64,000 nucleotides of DNA, taken from assembly GCA_037893245.1 (NCBI GenBank), contig JBAIAA010000659.1:620001-684000 (forward strand), in the 5' to 3' direction. This document shows positions 1 to 10,784 of this stretch, piece after piece. The notes under the pieces are model-generated. The model saw nothing but the letters and a program-made list of their open reading frames with translations, did no database searches and was not told where the DNA came from. The DNA is from Crossaster papposus. Lineage: Eukaryota; Echinodermata; Asteroidea; Velatida; Solasteridae. A program made the translations under genes and the position numbers. Position 1 is the first letter of the stretch. Every line of letters starts with the position of its first letter.

Positions 1-553
1 ATGCGTCAGACAACTAAACATACTCACTTTATTACACTTCACTTCTCTATTAAAACCTACGCTTTTGCAGACAAAGAAATTAACAAACTACCACTTCAGG
101 GAGCTAAGCGGAAACTCTTTTTTGTCGAAAGAAAACAAAAAATATAAACAATTTTGTTCAAACAATAAGAGTTCGGTTATTTCTGCTGAGAATTATACAT
201 TTTATTGCATTTAATTTCTTTACACAATCATAAATTCTGTCATGTTATAAACTGTGTTTATAAACCGGCTCAGGTTACTCTCTTTATATAATACTACATG
301 TAACTCTATGGTTACGTCGCGGTATAAAAGTGCATGGGAACCCACGGTATAATTACATGAAGGAATGTCGCGCCAAGTACCGCGAGGCCGCGGTATAGAA
401 AGAGTCCAATATGAACACGGTTACGGTGAACAAGTGTCACCTACAGGCACTTACGGACCGCTTTAAATCCACAACACCTCGGGACCATAAATTTCGTACT
501 TTTTCCTCTCAAACTATATTTATATGATAGTACATTTTGTTCGTCGGGTGCGT
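1..553. other. 3' flank of TLR A1 (unit head)
   Basis: This non-coding flank is repeated beside every A gene (19947-20520, 21728-22268, 36000-36546, 47695-48458, 57440-57980). It includes a GC-rich block around 310-410 with several TATACCGCG-like words. On the minus strand, downstream of the A1 stop, an AATAAA hexamer reads at 201-206 and is kept in the other units, so it is a possible poly(A) signal about 350 bases past the stop. No gene is seen. The block with GCGTCAGACAA and CTAAGCGGAAACTC resembles the 3' flank of the B genes. Confidence 0.6.
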
Positions 554-2435
554 CTAAACTATCGGTTGTGTTATGTCAAAGCTCGCGTTTGGATTATTAT
601 GTGGTGTATTCCGGAGTGATGTTTTAAGTTGTTGCCAGCATCTTGTCGCATCGTCCATGCTCCATTCCAAGCATGTAATCTTGTCTCGGAGGACCCTTAA
701 GGTGGCCGGCAAGGCATCCACAGGTAGCGCCTCAAGCAGCACGAGTAGGAGATCAGTACCTCCAGGAAGGAGGCTAAATGAATCGGCATTAGTGGCTGGA
801 ACCACGCCCAGTGAGCCTTCCTCCAGCGTCCGTGTGCACGCCATGTTTAACTCTAACATACACTGGCCACAGGCGATAAACTCTGCGTCAAGGAGAACGA
901 CGACGGACCGGCTCGTCTCAATGGCGTTAGACACGTTCTCGAGCTTGTCTGCACCGACCAGGAAATCTCTAAAAGACAGGCAGAGGCGAAAGTCATCTTC
1001 TCCTTCCATGTTTGGTATCATCTCGTTGACGACAAACTCAGTCGCACTTTCGTGGTGGCAAACGTATGCGTCGTATCTGAATTCGGTCTCTTGGCGGGAG
1101 GTATGGCGGGAAATACTTCTGTAATCAAAACGTCTGAACAAACTTACCCACCTCCTCTTCAGTTTCTTATACATCATCCAGGTGCTTGCCACACCCACTA
1201 TGCTCACCACGACTGATACTATCACAGCGGGTATAATGATCCGATATGGCGAAAACGATATCACGATATCACCTCCCTCATATTTCTTGGTTGTATTGAC
1301 GAGCGGCAGTTCAGTTGAGATAGTTGTCGTGTCTACACTGCAGTTCGATTCGAGGTAGGAAGCAAGATCTGGCGATAACAATTGTGCTCCTAGCATACGT
1401 GGTGGGTTTGTACACGAATAGCCAGCGAAGTTGCTTCTTTTGCCGATGTGTATCGATGACTGGTGCAGCCAGTAAACGAAAGGTAGCAGTTCGCATGTGC
1501 ACAAGAAGGGGCTTCCAGCTCCAAGACGAAACACCTCAAGAAATGTCATGTTTCTCAGAGCCGCCACCACCGCTGCATCAACCATCTCGATTCGATTACC
1601 TTCCAGGTGTAGCTCAGTCAGTCCTTGAAGCTCTCTCAAAATCCTGGCGTCCAAAGTCTTGATTTCGTTGTGGGAGAGGTCCAAGTGTTTCAGACTCCGG
1701 TGATCAGTCAATGAAATAATTGTGGCTGAGTTTTAAGCTCTCTAGTCGGGGAACGTTGTGGAGAACCAATCGAGGGAAGTCTTGGTCTTCAAGTAGCGTA
1801 TTGGAGATATCCAAGTGTACAAGAGCAGGCAAGTTGGAGAAGGTATAGTTCGGAAGGTGCTTAAGTGGTGTGTTGCTTATAGTGATAGCCTGGAGCGCCT
1901 CAAAGGAGTGAAAACGAGGAGGCAAAATGGCACTGTTCTTATTAGTCAACACGTCAAAGATGTCTATTCTGAGCAGTGAGGCGCTTTGCTCACGTAACGC
2001 CTCAACAGGTAGACTTTTCAGACCCAAACCGGAAAAATTAACGCTTTGTAGTTTAAGTCCTCGGAACACACCCACATTAATCGGGGATAGATTGTAAAAT
2101 CTGTACAGCCCAAAACAGCAGGGTGAAGAATTTGAGAAAGACGCGAACGCGCCTTCTGGTATGGAGACTAGCTGGTTTGTTGACAAATAACTTTGCAGTT
2201 CCAGCTTGTAGTCCTCGGAGGGAAACTCTGTCACATTGGTAAAGTACGAGAAGAAGTCGGGGCTGCTAATCTCACAAGACGCAGCAAGGTAAGGTTGACC
2301 AAAGGTGTTGTGCAAACATCGACATAGCTGGCAAAGGTGACTGCTTAGAGTAGTCTCAATCACCATACACCAGATGGCGATTATGACTAAAGCTTGTAGA
2401 TAGAGAACACGGGTAAAGATAATGCATGTTGCCAT
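554..2435 (-). pseudogene. TLR type A, copy A1, broken by a 17-bp deletion
   Basis: This is a single-exon Toll-like receptor gene of type A. The N-terminal part (signal peptide, LRRNT cysteines, first LRRs) reads from 2435 to about 1711. The rest (later LRRs, LRRCT, transmembrane helix, TIR) is open in another frame from 1711 to 554. Compared with A3, A5 and A6, 17 bases are missing at about 1711, just after the LRR motif LESLKLSHN, with a TG microhomology at both edges. The loss shifts the frame and ends the first reading after LSHNYFID. The start is the MATC methionine. The open frame runs 59 codons further upstream, but A5 has a stop there, so that stretch is more likely 5' UTR. Everything outside the deletion is well kept, so inactivation looks recent. 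A sequencing error is less likely for a 17-base loss. Confidence 0.9.
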
Positions 2436-4473
2436 CTTTGCGTCTAATTCATCCGGTGTATTACCCTCGATCGTCTCCTTTCTTGGGTCTTCTTGGGTAA
2501 ACGTACGGTACACTTTCAAGAGAGTGTTGAATTGCAGGTGCAAGCGATGCCCGTTGTAAAATTCCAGATTGCAGTTGTAAGATTGCAGTTGTAAAATTGA
2601 AGTGATCTTCATAAAAAAAATGCCTTCCCTTTTTCTGTCGAAATCATAATGTGTTTAGCTGCCCATATAGTATCAGTGACACTTTCATTTTGAGTTTGTT
2701 TATAACCGGACGTACAGGAGGTGGTTGCATGGTTGCATTGACGTCCCTGTGATACAAAATGTCTTTACATGTACATGTACCTGTATACACGCACGTATCC
2801 CGAATTTTGTCGCCAGTCATGATGGCATCATGACAATGTTACGTCGGTCGTACCACGCAGGTATAACGTAAAAGTTCAATGATTATGATTCACATTGCTA
2901 TTCAGAACGAGGACACGAGAAAACAAATCCTTTTTGCAATTATAGGGTACTTTTTAATGCGTTTATTTTAATCTCAGGAATTTGCGGGCATTGTGATTTT
3001 TTAAGAAGGTATCCCATCCAAAGAGAAATTGAGAAAGTAGAACCGAGACCTCCCATACATTAAGATCTAGCAAAGCGCGACATGAACAGCGCACATCATT
3101 TTATTTGTGTTGTCGGGGGCAAGTTTTCGCCAACCTAGAGTTGGACAAAATGTGTGAAAGCATCATCGCATGCAGCGGGAGCGGTGACAACCTTATAGTT
3201 GTTATCACTTTGTTTTCAAAAAAAAAAACGCTTAAAAATGGCCACTTATATTTTTTTAATGGGTTAATTATGTGGTAACGGTGGTAACAAGCAAATTAGC
3301 GGCCATTTTTTTTTAAGGGTGCATAACACCTAAAACTGAGCCGCCCTCGTTGCAATAATGTTATTAAATATTTTACACCTAGGTGAGAATGCGCACGCTA
3401 CTTGTAAATATACAGGGGTGGTCCAAAGAAGGAACCAGAACGGCCTATTTTCAGTACCCACCGACCTACAAAACTAGTAGTTTGGATAGACGGGGAATCT
3501 TTCTACATGAAAACCAAGATCACTCGATTCAGTCCTGTGGTTTTCATTCAAGGGACCTATTTCTGGAACCAAGTCATTGGCCAACAGGCCGTCAACAGAA
3601 CTGAAGCGCGACGGCAATAAATGGTCTACTCATTTGCCCTTAAAACAGAAACCTTATAAATTGGCCAAGACCATGAGAACCATTTCGCGTACTAACACTA
3701 CTAGAACATCAGTTTTTGCCCTTTTAATCATCATTTAATCATAAATCTAATTGAGTGCTTTAACGGTATTATAATTATAAATTATATTATATATTCAACT
3801 TTGACCGACATTCGGTGACAATATCAAGTTGCTCCACCAGTGTTTTGTGCAGATTTGTGCGACTCGAGTCGAGTTGAGCCAGGAAGTAGAGTCAAGTCGA
3901 GTCACAGTAAAGTGAGTCCCCCTATTCGAGTCGTGTCCAATACTTGCCCCAATACAACTTAATTAACGTCACGAATATTTGAACACTATATAATAAATAA
4001 ACAAACACAACTAGGAAATTATTAAATTTTGTTGGCATTTTTTAACTAGAAATCGCCTAAAGCCAATATGGTGATGATATTAACACGAATTGGAAAGTAA
4101 ATGTATTTAGTAGTCCGGTTCCGGGGTGCTATTTTGTGTGCTACAGAACCACATAGTGGCAGTCCGCGCGACAAACCCGGTTTTTACAATCGAGTATATT
4201 TAGTTGGCAAAATGAGATTGCCGAAACCTGACCTTGAAACATATCACTCACCAGCCATATCCAGAAAAGACGACACAGGATAATACAACCGATTGCACTA
4301 CAAAGTGATTTTATTTGTCATTTTCCCTTCATCAAAACTCTGTGTATTTCGAAAACAAATGTTGTATCTACTGCTGCTGTTTTTTTCTAAATATAATGTA
4401 AAGCACAAGTTTCCGCTTTCATTCTTGTTGGTGGCTAAACTTGCGTAATGTCAAACGGATCCTTTTTAATACA

Positions 4474-4832
4474 AATAATAATAATAGGCAGTTCTTATCG
4501 CACCTATCTACCAAGATTGGTACTGAAGGCGCTCTCATGTTATTACCCCGGTCATTGGGCCCATGAAACATTCCAAATACCATATTTGCTCCCTGGGGAG
4601 CATACAGCTGATGCTGCCATTTCAGCGCAAAGCAGCTAAATCAACCACAATAACCATCTCTGCCCTCACAGGTACCCATTTACTCCTGGGTGGAGAGAAG
4701 CAATGAGTGACAAAGTGCCTTGCCCAAGGGTGCACGCACCGTAGTCCCAGGCCGAATTCGAACCCACAACCTGTAGATTTACCTACAGATTACAAATCCA
4801 ATGCCCCAGACCACGAGGCCACGGAACTCCAC
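4474..4832 (-). mobile_element. tRNA-derived SINE (unit 1 copy)
   Basis: Read on the minus strand, the head carries polymerase III promoter words: an A box like TGGCCTCGTGG and a B box GGGTTCGAATTC. The body follows, ending in a CTATTATTATT-type tail next to GCGCTATTTAAG-like sequence in better copies. Copies occur at the same place in units 2, 3, 4 and 5, so this insertion predates the unit duplications. It cannot be a working tRNA, because the boxes are too far apart and no full cloverleaf is seen. Confidence 0.7.
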
Positions 4833-5020
4833 ATCGACAGAATGCTCTTGTATTTAGCGCCACTTCACCGTTGGAATCTCTCAATCTCCTGACGACGGGC
4901 AGAGCATTCTGTCCAAACCGTTCTATTCAGAACTACACAACTACGACATACCGCAAATTATTTATCTTAATGCCTTTTCGCCTTGCAAACTTTTAAATCT
5001 CACAAAGATATACTGTTATG

Positions 5021-5549
5021 AGGGCCTTTTATTTCGATCTTAACAAGATCTTCTTCTTCTCTAACCCTAACCCTACCTAACCCTACCCTACTTTTTACTA
5101 CTAGTAGTAAAAAGTAGTATGCAGTACTCTCACTGACTTGTGTGCAATGCCTGTAGTAATTTTTTGTATTTGGTACTTCACCCCTTATTGCACTCGTAGT
5201 ACTTTTTAGCATTGGGTCCCTCTGCTTGCTGAGTGTGCATGGCCCATGTATGCTGTGTAAGGTGTTCTAAACTCTACAGCAAAAATTGTCACTTGGGACA
5301 CAGCAATGGGTCAAGGCTGGACTACTGCATTTTTTGCCAGGTAAGTGACCTGTATTGCCACTATTAGTATTTTGTAGTTGGCAGTATCTGTACTCTGTCA
5401 GTACACACCCAATCACCAGTCACTGAGAGACCCAATGCTACAAAATACTAAGTAGTATTCTGTAGTACGCAGTTCTTTAGCCCAAAGTAAGGCCTAGGGG
5501 GTTAGGGCTAAAGAAGATCTTGTTAAGATCGAAATATTAGGCCCCTTAA
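5021..5549. mobile_element. inverted-repeat element with GGGCC(T)AATATTTCGATC ends
   Basis: The left end at 5021 reads AGGGCCTTTTATTTCGATCT, and the right end to 5549 is its inverse, GATCGAAATATTAGGCCCC. The interior has an inner inverted repeat (GCATTGGGTCCCTC near 5206 against GAGAGACCCAATGC near 5427). It also has a short telomere-like run of CTAACCCTA words at about 5056-5090. No transposase frame is seen, so it is a non-autonomous element. Unit 5 has a near-identical copy. Units 3 and 4 lack the left end. Unit 2 keeps only the two ends as a hairpin. Confidence 0.65.
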
Positions 5550-6115
5550 CTTATTTGATTTGTACATTTCAGGTCATTCCAGCCAGTAAGCAGTTTGCAG
5601 CAGTTTAAATCTTATTCAAAGATATACTGTAAATTATTATAGGCTACGCAGTACACGCACAAATCTTTAATCATCTTCTGTTATTTACAACTATAATTCA
5701 CTTTGTGCGCGACTGATTATGTATTTATCCGTTTTATTTACACGGTAGCACATTGCGTGTTTCGTGCACTCTCAAATACCTGGTCACATAATACCGAACA
5801 TGTACTTGTTTAAAACCAATCCACCAAATTTTTGTATTCCGTTAATAAAACGCGTCAGACAAGCAAACATACTCCTAAATTATTACACTTCATTTTTTTC
5901 TACTTTAAAACACCATTCTTAATAATAACCACACAAACTACTATAGAGAACTAAGCGGAAACTCTTTTTAGAAAAACGAAATATGAAAATGTAAACAAAT
6001 GTTGTTAAAATCAGAAGAGTTAAACCATTTTTTGCTGTATTGTATTTGCATTTTTCTTGCACACCAAATATGCTTTAATAACTGTACATGTACTGCCCGA
6101 CTCGTTTTTAACATG

Positions 6116-7933
6116 CTAGTTTTCTATGTCAATTTGCTGAAGTTGTCTTGGTCTTGCAGCCTGAATGGAGGCTACGAGTTGACGCCAGCATCTTTCCTCG
6201 TCCTCTTGCCGCCATTTGAGACACGTGATCTTGTCTCGAAGTACCGTCAAGGTGGTTGGTAAGGCATCCACTGGAAGAGCGTCAAACAACACGAGTAGGA
6301 GACCAGCCGCACCATCCATGATAGCGGCGTTACCAGCGGCCGCTCTGGCGACTGGAGCGGCGCCTACACCTGCCTCCAACATCCGGGTACTAGCCATGTC
6401 CAACTCCAGCATGCACTGGCCGTTTTCAATAAAATTAGCATCGAGGAGGAATATTACCAGCCGACTGGACTTTATCGCAGTCGCTATATTGTTCAACTTG
6501 TTGACGCCGAGGATGAAGTCTCGAAAGGACAAACACAGGCGGAAGTTATTAGGCTCTCCCTCCAGGCGTTGTACAATCTGTTCGGAGACGAAGTTGTCCA
6601 TTTCGCTATGATGACAGATGTACGCGTCGTATGCGTGCCTCTCTCCATCATCTTCATTGGCATTGTTATCCGGAAGATCAAATCTTCTGAATAGTCCAAC
6701 CCACCTCCGCTTTATCTTTCTGTGCACAATCACAACTACCACCAACACTGCAATGCCTAGAACCACAACAGCCGAGATGATGAAGATAGACAGGGGTGTG
6801 ACTGTGGAGGAGTCTACGAAATCCCGCGTTGTGAGGTTCACAGGTACTGTCACCGTGCTTTTTGCAGTACAGTTTAGTTCCAGATAATTGACGAGGCTTA
6901 AGTCTGTGAGTTCTGTGCCTTTCAACAGTTCAGGACTCTCACAGTGATAGCTAATACGTGACCCACGTCTTCGCTGCAAGTATACAAGGAACGGCAGCAA
7001 ATCACACGTGCACCGGAAAGGATTATGGCCCAACTCAATGCGAACTAGAGAAGGTACCCGTCCCAATGCTTCAATATCGGCGGCAGATACAGTCTTTATG
7101 TTGTTAAACGTTAGATTTAAGAGAGTCAAGTTGGTGAGTGAGGAGATTACATCGGTTGGTACCTGTTGCAACTCGCAGCCGTCGAAAGTCAGCGAAGTAA
7201 GAGCTGGAAGGTCATGGAATGCACGTGGTGATATGCCTTGAGTTTGCGTAAAGTGTAGGACCACCTTGTCCAAGGAGGCTAAATTATACAAGAAATTATC
7301 AGGTAGATACCTAATTGAAGTGTGTCTGATGGAGAGTTCTCTCAGAGCTCGAAACGAGTGGAAACTCGGAGGTTCGATTGGTTCGCCATTTTTCTGACTC
7401 ACTCTGTAGACCCAGATTCGTTCCAGATTGGCACTCTGGTCCCGGAAGCCATCCAAGGGAAGACTTGTCAGTTGAGTTGCGAGGATCGTCAAAGTTGATA
7501 GAGTCCGACCGGCAAACGCGCCTCTCTCCACCGACACGAGCTCAACGTTGTGGATGATTAACTGAAACGGAGTCACGCTGGCTGTGGCTGGTATGGCGTT
7601 TCTAGGGATCTCTAGGGGATTCAAAGCAGCCGTAGACCTGTCGTCGTAGAATTCAAGAGACCACCAGGGATTCACTGTAAGATTTAGGCTGTAAAATTGC
7701 GAGAAGTTAAATCCACTTGGGCCAACAAAACACCTAAGCGAGAGACTGAACTCTCGTGGCGTATCTACCGAATAACTGAGCTGTAAGGAGTGGCAGGAGC
7801 ATCCTTCGGGAGGGTCAACGCAGACGGGCTGTTTCCAGTCGATTTCGTACGGATACGTCAACGGCAGAAAACACAACAGAAGCAGCACATTATTGACAGA
7901 TGCGCCCGCCATTGACTCTGTGGACAAATTCAC
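6116..7933 (-). CDS. TLR type B, copy B1, intact (605 aa)
   Basis: This is a membrane pattern-recognition receptor of the Toll family, encoded in one exon. Residues 1-28 form a signal peptide (hydrophobic VLLLLCFLPLTYPY). Cysteines 38, 45, 47 and 68 form an LRRNT-like cluster. Leucine-rich repeats span about 120-300. The LRRCT cap has C308, C310, C331 and C355. A short Ser/Thr-rich stalk with one copy of a DFVDSSTV motif leads to a transmembrane helix at about 381-403, followed by basic residues IKRRW. The TIR domain starts at YDAYICHHS (435) and has LCLSFRDFILG (466-476) as box 2 and CW (582) where box 3 usually has FW. The usual BB-loop proline is Leu. The start could be Met1 or Met8; Met1 is kept in all B copies, while Met8 is lost in B2. 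It is nearly identical to B5. The ligand is unknown. Confidence 0.93.
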   Translation of the reverse strand: MNLSTESMAGASVNNVLLLLCFLPLTYPYEIDWKQPVCVDPPEGCSCHSLQLSYSVDTPREFSLSLRCFVGPSGFNFSQFYSLNLTVNPWWSLEFYDDRSTAALNPLEIPRNAIPATASVTPFQLIIHNVELVSVERGAFAGRTLSTLTILATQLTSLPLDGFRDQSANLERIWVYRVSQKNGEPIEPPSFHSFRALRELSIRHTSIRYLPDNFLYNLASLDKVVLHFTQTQGISPRAFHDLPALTSLTFDGCELQQVPTDVISSLTNLTLLNLTFNNIKTVSAADIEALGRVPSLVRIELGHNPFRCTCDLLPFLVYLQRRRGSRISYHCESPELLKGTELTDLSLVNYLELNCTAKSTVTVPVNLTTRDFVDSSTVTPLSIFIISAVVVLGIAVLVVVVIVHRKIKRRWVGLFRRFDLPDNNANEDDGERHAYDAYICHHSEMDNFVSEQIVQRLEGEPNNFRLCLSFRDFILGVNKLNNIATAIKSSRLVIFLLDANFIENGQCMLELDMASTRMLEAGVGAAPVARAAAGNAAIMDGAAGLLLVLFDALPVDALPTTLTVLRDKITCLKWRQEDEERCWRQLVASIQAARPRQLQQIDIEN

Positions 7934-9930
7934 GAAAACAAAAGTTTAGGTTGCGGCTGCCTAAACATGAAAAGTTTTTTAAAAATCAACAGATGTTTAT
8001 GCTGTTCCCACTTTTCGTTTAGTGTCCTCCTTAATTTCACTGACTGACAGTGACATTCGCTAGATTGGCAGTGTTTTCGTTTGGGAGTATTTGGTTAAGG
8101 TCGGTTCATACGCGAACAACATTTTGTGACGTCAGTTTTCGTATTTTGTCTGGAAGAGTGTGATATTAGGTTTGTTTCCTTTCAACCAGACCTTAAATAG
8201 GATAAATTTACAACCCAAAACATGAATGTTTCGGGGACTATAATACTCTCTAAAAAGCGAAAATCTTACTCTAAAAAAGAGTAAATCTCGATAAAAACTA
8301 CTGTAAAAAGAGTGCAAATCACTCCAAAATTGAAAATGTTCACTATTTCGCTAACTCTATTTGTTCCTGGAAAGAGTGAAAGTTAACTCTTTTGGAGTTG
8401 TCTTCACTCTGAGAAACTTCATTTCACTCGTCTTTTTTCGAGTGGTTATATATAGTAGATTCACTCTTTTTTAGAGTGAACTGTTCACTCTTTAATACAA
8501 CATTTAGAGAGTAAAACGCGCGCAAGCTAGGCAGAGATATAGCGTTGGGTGGGTTAACGCGTCTACGCGATTGGCTAAACAACGTCCTACAGGTAATTAC
8601 TGTAGACTTGTGTTTGTTTGTTGGTATATAACAAACACAGGACTGTTTCGACAATAATGTTACCGAAACAATATTATTGACTTAGTTTACCAAGGCAGTA
8701 TTGGTATACATGTATAACATAGGCCTTTATAATGTGCACAGTTTAATGGGATGTAATTTTCAAAGGGCGCCTTTGGAAAGCAGTGTTAAACCGAAATGAA
8801 CTACTCTCTTTAAGAATGCATTAAATATAAATGTTGATATACATTTTGACAAAAATGACACCTGATGACGTCATGATGAGGTCAGTGCTCTAGACACAAC
8901 TTCGGGTACTAATCTACGCATGTGTCAACTATAGCTATCACGTATACACATATTTGGGTTGATGTAAATGCCCAAAATGCCAGTTAAAAAAAATAAAATA
9001 TACAAAACAAATGCTATGGGAAGAAGTCTAACAAAGAAAAAGAGAACAAAAATATGTGTTTTTCACATGACAAACAAAGCTGTTTTGGCTGTTCGGAAAT
9101 GCTTCTCGTTTGTCTTTGTACATGTAAGATACGGAGTAAAAAAAAATGCATCTGTAAGGCCAAATAAAAAAAACCAACATGTTTAGCGTCATGCCTTTTT
9201 TTTTTAAAGGAAGGAGGAGGCCTTTTTTTTTTTTTTTTTTTTCAAAATGGCCGCCTGAAAAATCTTAATTCGAGTCATTTAGTGAACATGTCACCCCCTA
9301 TCTTGCAATTTAAAATTAAAACATGGTTCACCCACGATTAAAAATCAAAATTCATGTGGGTTGATCATGTATGCACCGTACACGACTACACGTCACACCC
9401 TAGCCCTCCTATTAGAAACAAAATATTTCCAGAGCATGTACACACATGATTCTAAAGTCTAAAATACGATCTTCAAATCTTTTTTTTTTTTAAATAATTT
9501 TTTTTTATTTTTTTTTTTTTTTTTTTACCAAAATGGTCAAATTTATCATTTTTTTCAAAAAGAAAACAAAAAGAAAAAAGGAGGCGGCCCCAAAAAAGGA
9601 AGCGGGCGGTGACGCTAAACATGTTTTTTGTTTTTATTTGGCCTAATATTATTGTAACTTGATGACGTCACCATGTCACATCAATTTCTGTCTATACACT
9701 TTCATCATGGAGGCCGGTACGGTAGGGACCTCCATGCTTTCATGAACTTACCCAATATCAACATGTACATTAAACCTATAGATATGTAGCTTTTGGGCTT
9801 CAAATGTGAACCTTTCAATAAGGGACTAAAATTAAGTGTGGTTGACCGGTTTTAAACAGTATGTTTAAAATGTAATACCGGTTTGGAGTCTGGACGCTGA
9901 TAATGACCCGAGTCGAAACCTAACTACCTA
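7934..9930. other. B1 5' flank and unit tail
   Basis: This is non-coding. It contains the B promoter region (about 7934-8245), a TA-flanked MITE (8246-8511) and then A/T-rich sequence with long A or T runs (9190-9250, 9480-9530). A mirror copy lies at 10785-12450 in unit 2. Short frames such as the lysine-rich one at 8968-9186 are mirrored or decayed in other units and show no domain, so I do not call a gene. Confidence 0.6.
8246..8511. mobile_element. TA-flanked MITE rich in AGAGTGAA palindromes
   Basis: The ends CTCTCTAAAA and TTTAGAGAG are inverted and flanked by TA on both sides (8244-8245 and 8512-8513), as for Tc1/mariner-type elements. Inside are many copies of AGAGTGAA or its inverse TTCACTCT, several paired as small hairpins. 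A copy sits 300-500 bases upstream of the start of B1, B3, B4 and B5. In B2 most of it survives, but the DNA between it and the gene is gone. Confidence 0.55.
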
Positions 9931-10784
9931 GTCCGAGTTACTGGACTCTAGTTATCGTTTTTTTTACATTTGGACATCATCTGGCGCTACTAGAGTCCGA
10001 GGAAGTACACATGCATTCGTCGCAATCTCTTAAATGTGGTTCAAAAAGTCGCCCAAATCCACAGAAATATTTAACAAAATACCTCAAAATCCCCTAAATC
10101 GCCTTTCATATGTGTCCAAGATCAACTTTCAAGGCTTCGGTGATATTCGCGAACAATTTCTGACCTGCAAATCCAGGAAATTCGACGACGATATTAGTAG
10201 TGTGCACTGTTGGTCGCCATCTTCAAAAGTGACACCAAATGTTTATGGATACGGTGGCCCGGACGGGACATAATCAGTGGTGATTATTTTTGCAATGTCG
10301 TCAATATTTGTGGCATCGTAAATTGTTACGACTAGTGAATATTTTTGCCACGTCGTGAAAAATGATGACGCAAAACAAACTATTTACAACCATTCGTGAA
10401 TAAAATCACAACGTTGCAAAATAAATATTCACCACCGATTATGTCCCGTCCGGGCCACCGTATCCATAAACATTTGGTGTCACTTTTGAAGACGGCGACC
10501 AACAGTGCACACTACTTTGAATATCGTCGTCGAATTTCCTGGATTTGCAGGTCAGGAATTGTTCGCGAATATCACCGAAGCCTTGAAAGTTGATCTTGGA
10601 CACATATGAAAGGCGATTTAGGGGATTTTGAGGTATTTTGTTAAATATTTCTGTGGATTTGGGCGACTTTTTGAACCACATTTAAGAGATTGCGACGAAT
10701 GCATGTGTACTTCCTCGGACTCTAGTAGCGCCAGATGATGTCCAAATGTAAAAAAAACGATAACTAGAGTCCAGTAACTCGGAC
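9931..10784. mobile_element. foldback element at the centre of palindrome 1
   Basis: Two inverted arms of about 370 bp (9931-10300 and 10411-10784) flank a unique core of about 110 bp. The ends read GTCCGAGTTACTGGACTC and its inverse. Units 3 and 4 show the site without the element (AACCTAACTACCTATAA). Unit 5 keeps only the right end (56511-56627). No transposase is seen; the mirrored 79-80 codon frames are just the two arms. The element sits exactly at the turning point between unit 1 and inverted unit 2. Confidence 0.7.

Larger units (their letters stand above)
2436..6115. other. A-B spacer of unit 1
   Basis: No clear gene is present. From left to right it holds the A1 5' flank, with repeated TTGCAGTTGTAA words near 2520-2600; a conserved short reading frame on plus, about 3406-3620; an A/T-rich stretch 3720-3960; a copy of a dispersed block beginning CACTCACCAGCCATATCC (4247-4440); a tRNA-like SINE; a short hairpin at 4836-4913 with ends GACAGAATGCTCT; and an inverted-repeat element at 5021-5549. 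The same order is seen in units 3, 4 and 5, with indels. Confidence 0.6.

Noticed and set aside
573..1124. 183-codon plus-strand frame over the A-type TIR, open in every A copy
   Set aside because: It is the antisense of the TIR coding region and is open because of codon usage there. It has no domain and appears with each A copy by descent.
5056..5090. Telomere repeat
   Set aside because: Only a few irregular CTAACCCTA words lie inside a transposon copied in units 1 and 5, so it is not a chromosome end.
6216..6611. 131-codon plus-strand frame opposite the B-type TIR
   Set aside because: Antisense shadow of the B coding region; the same argument applies.
8968..9186. Lysine-rich 72-codon frame near the unit tail
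   Set aside because: It is mirrored at 11534-11752 by the palindrome and is decayed in units 3 and 4, with no conserved protein.
10034..10681. Mirrored 79- and 80-codon frames that look like a duplicated small protein
   Set aside because: They are the two inverted arms of the foldback element, so the similarity is explained by the repeat.
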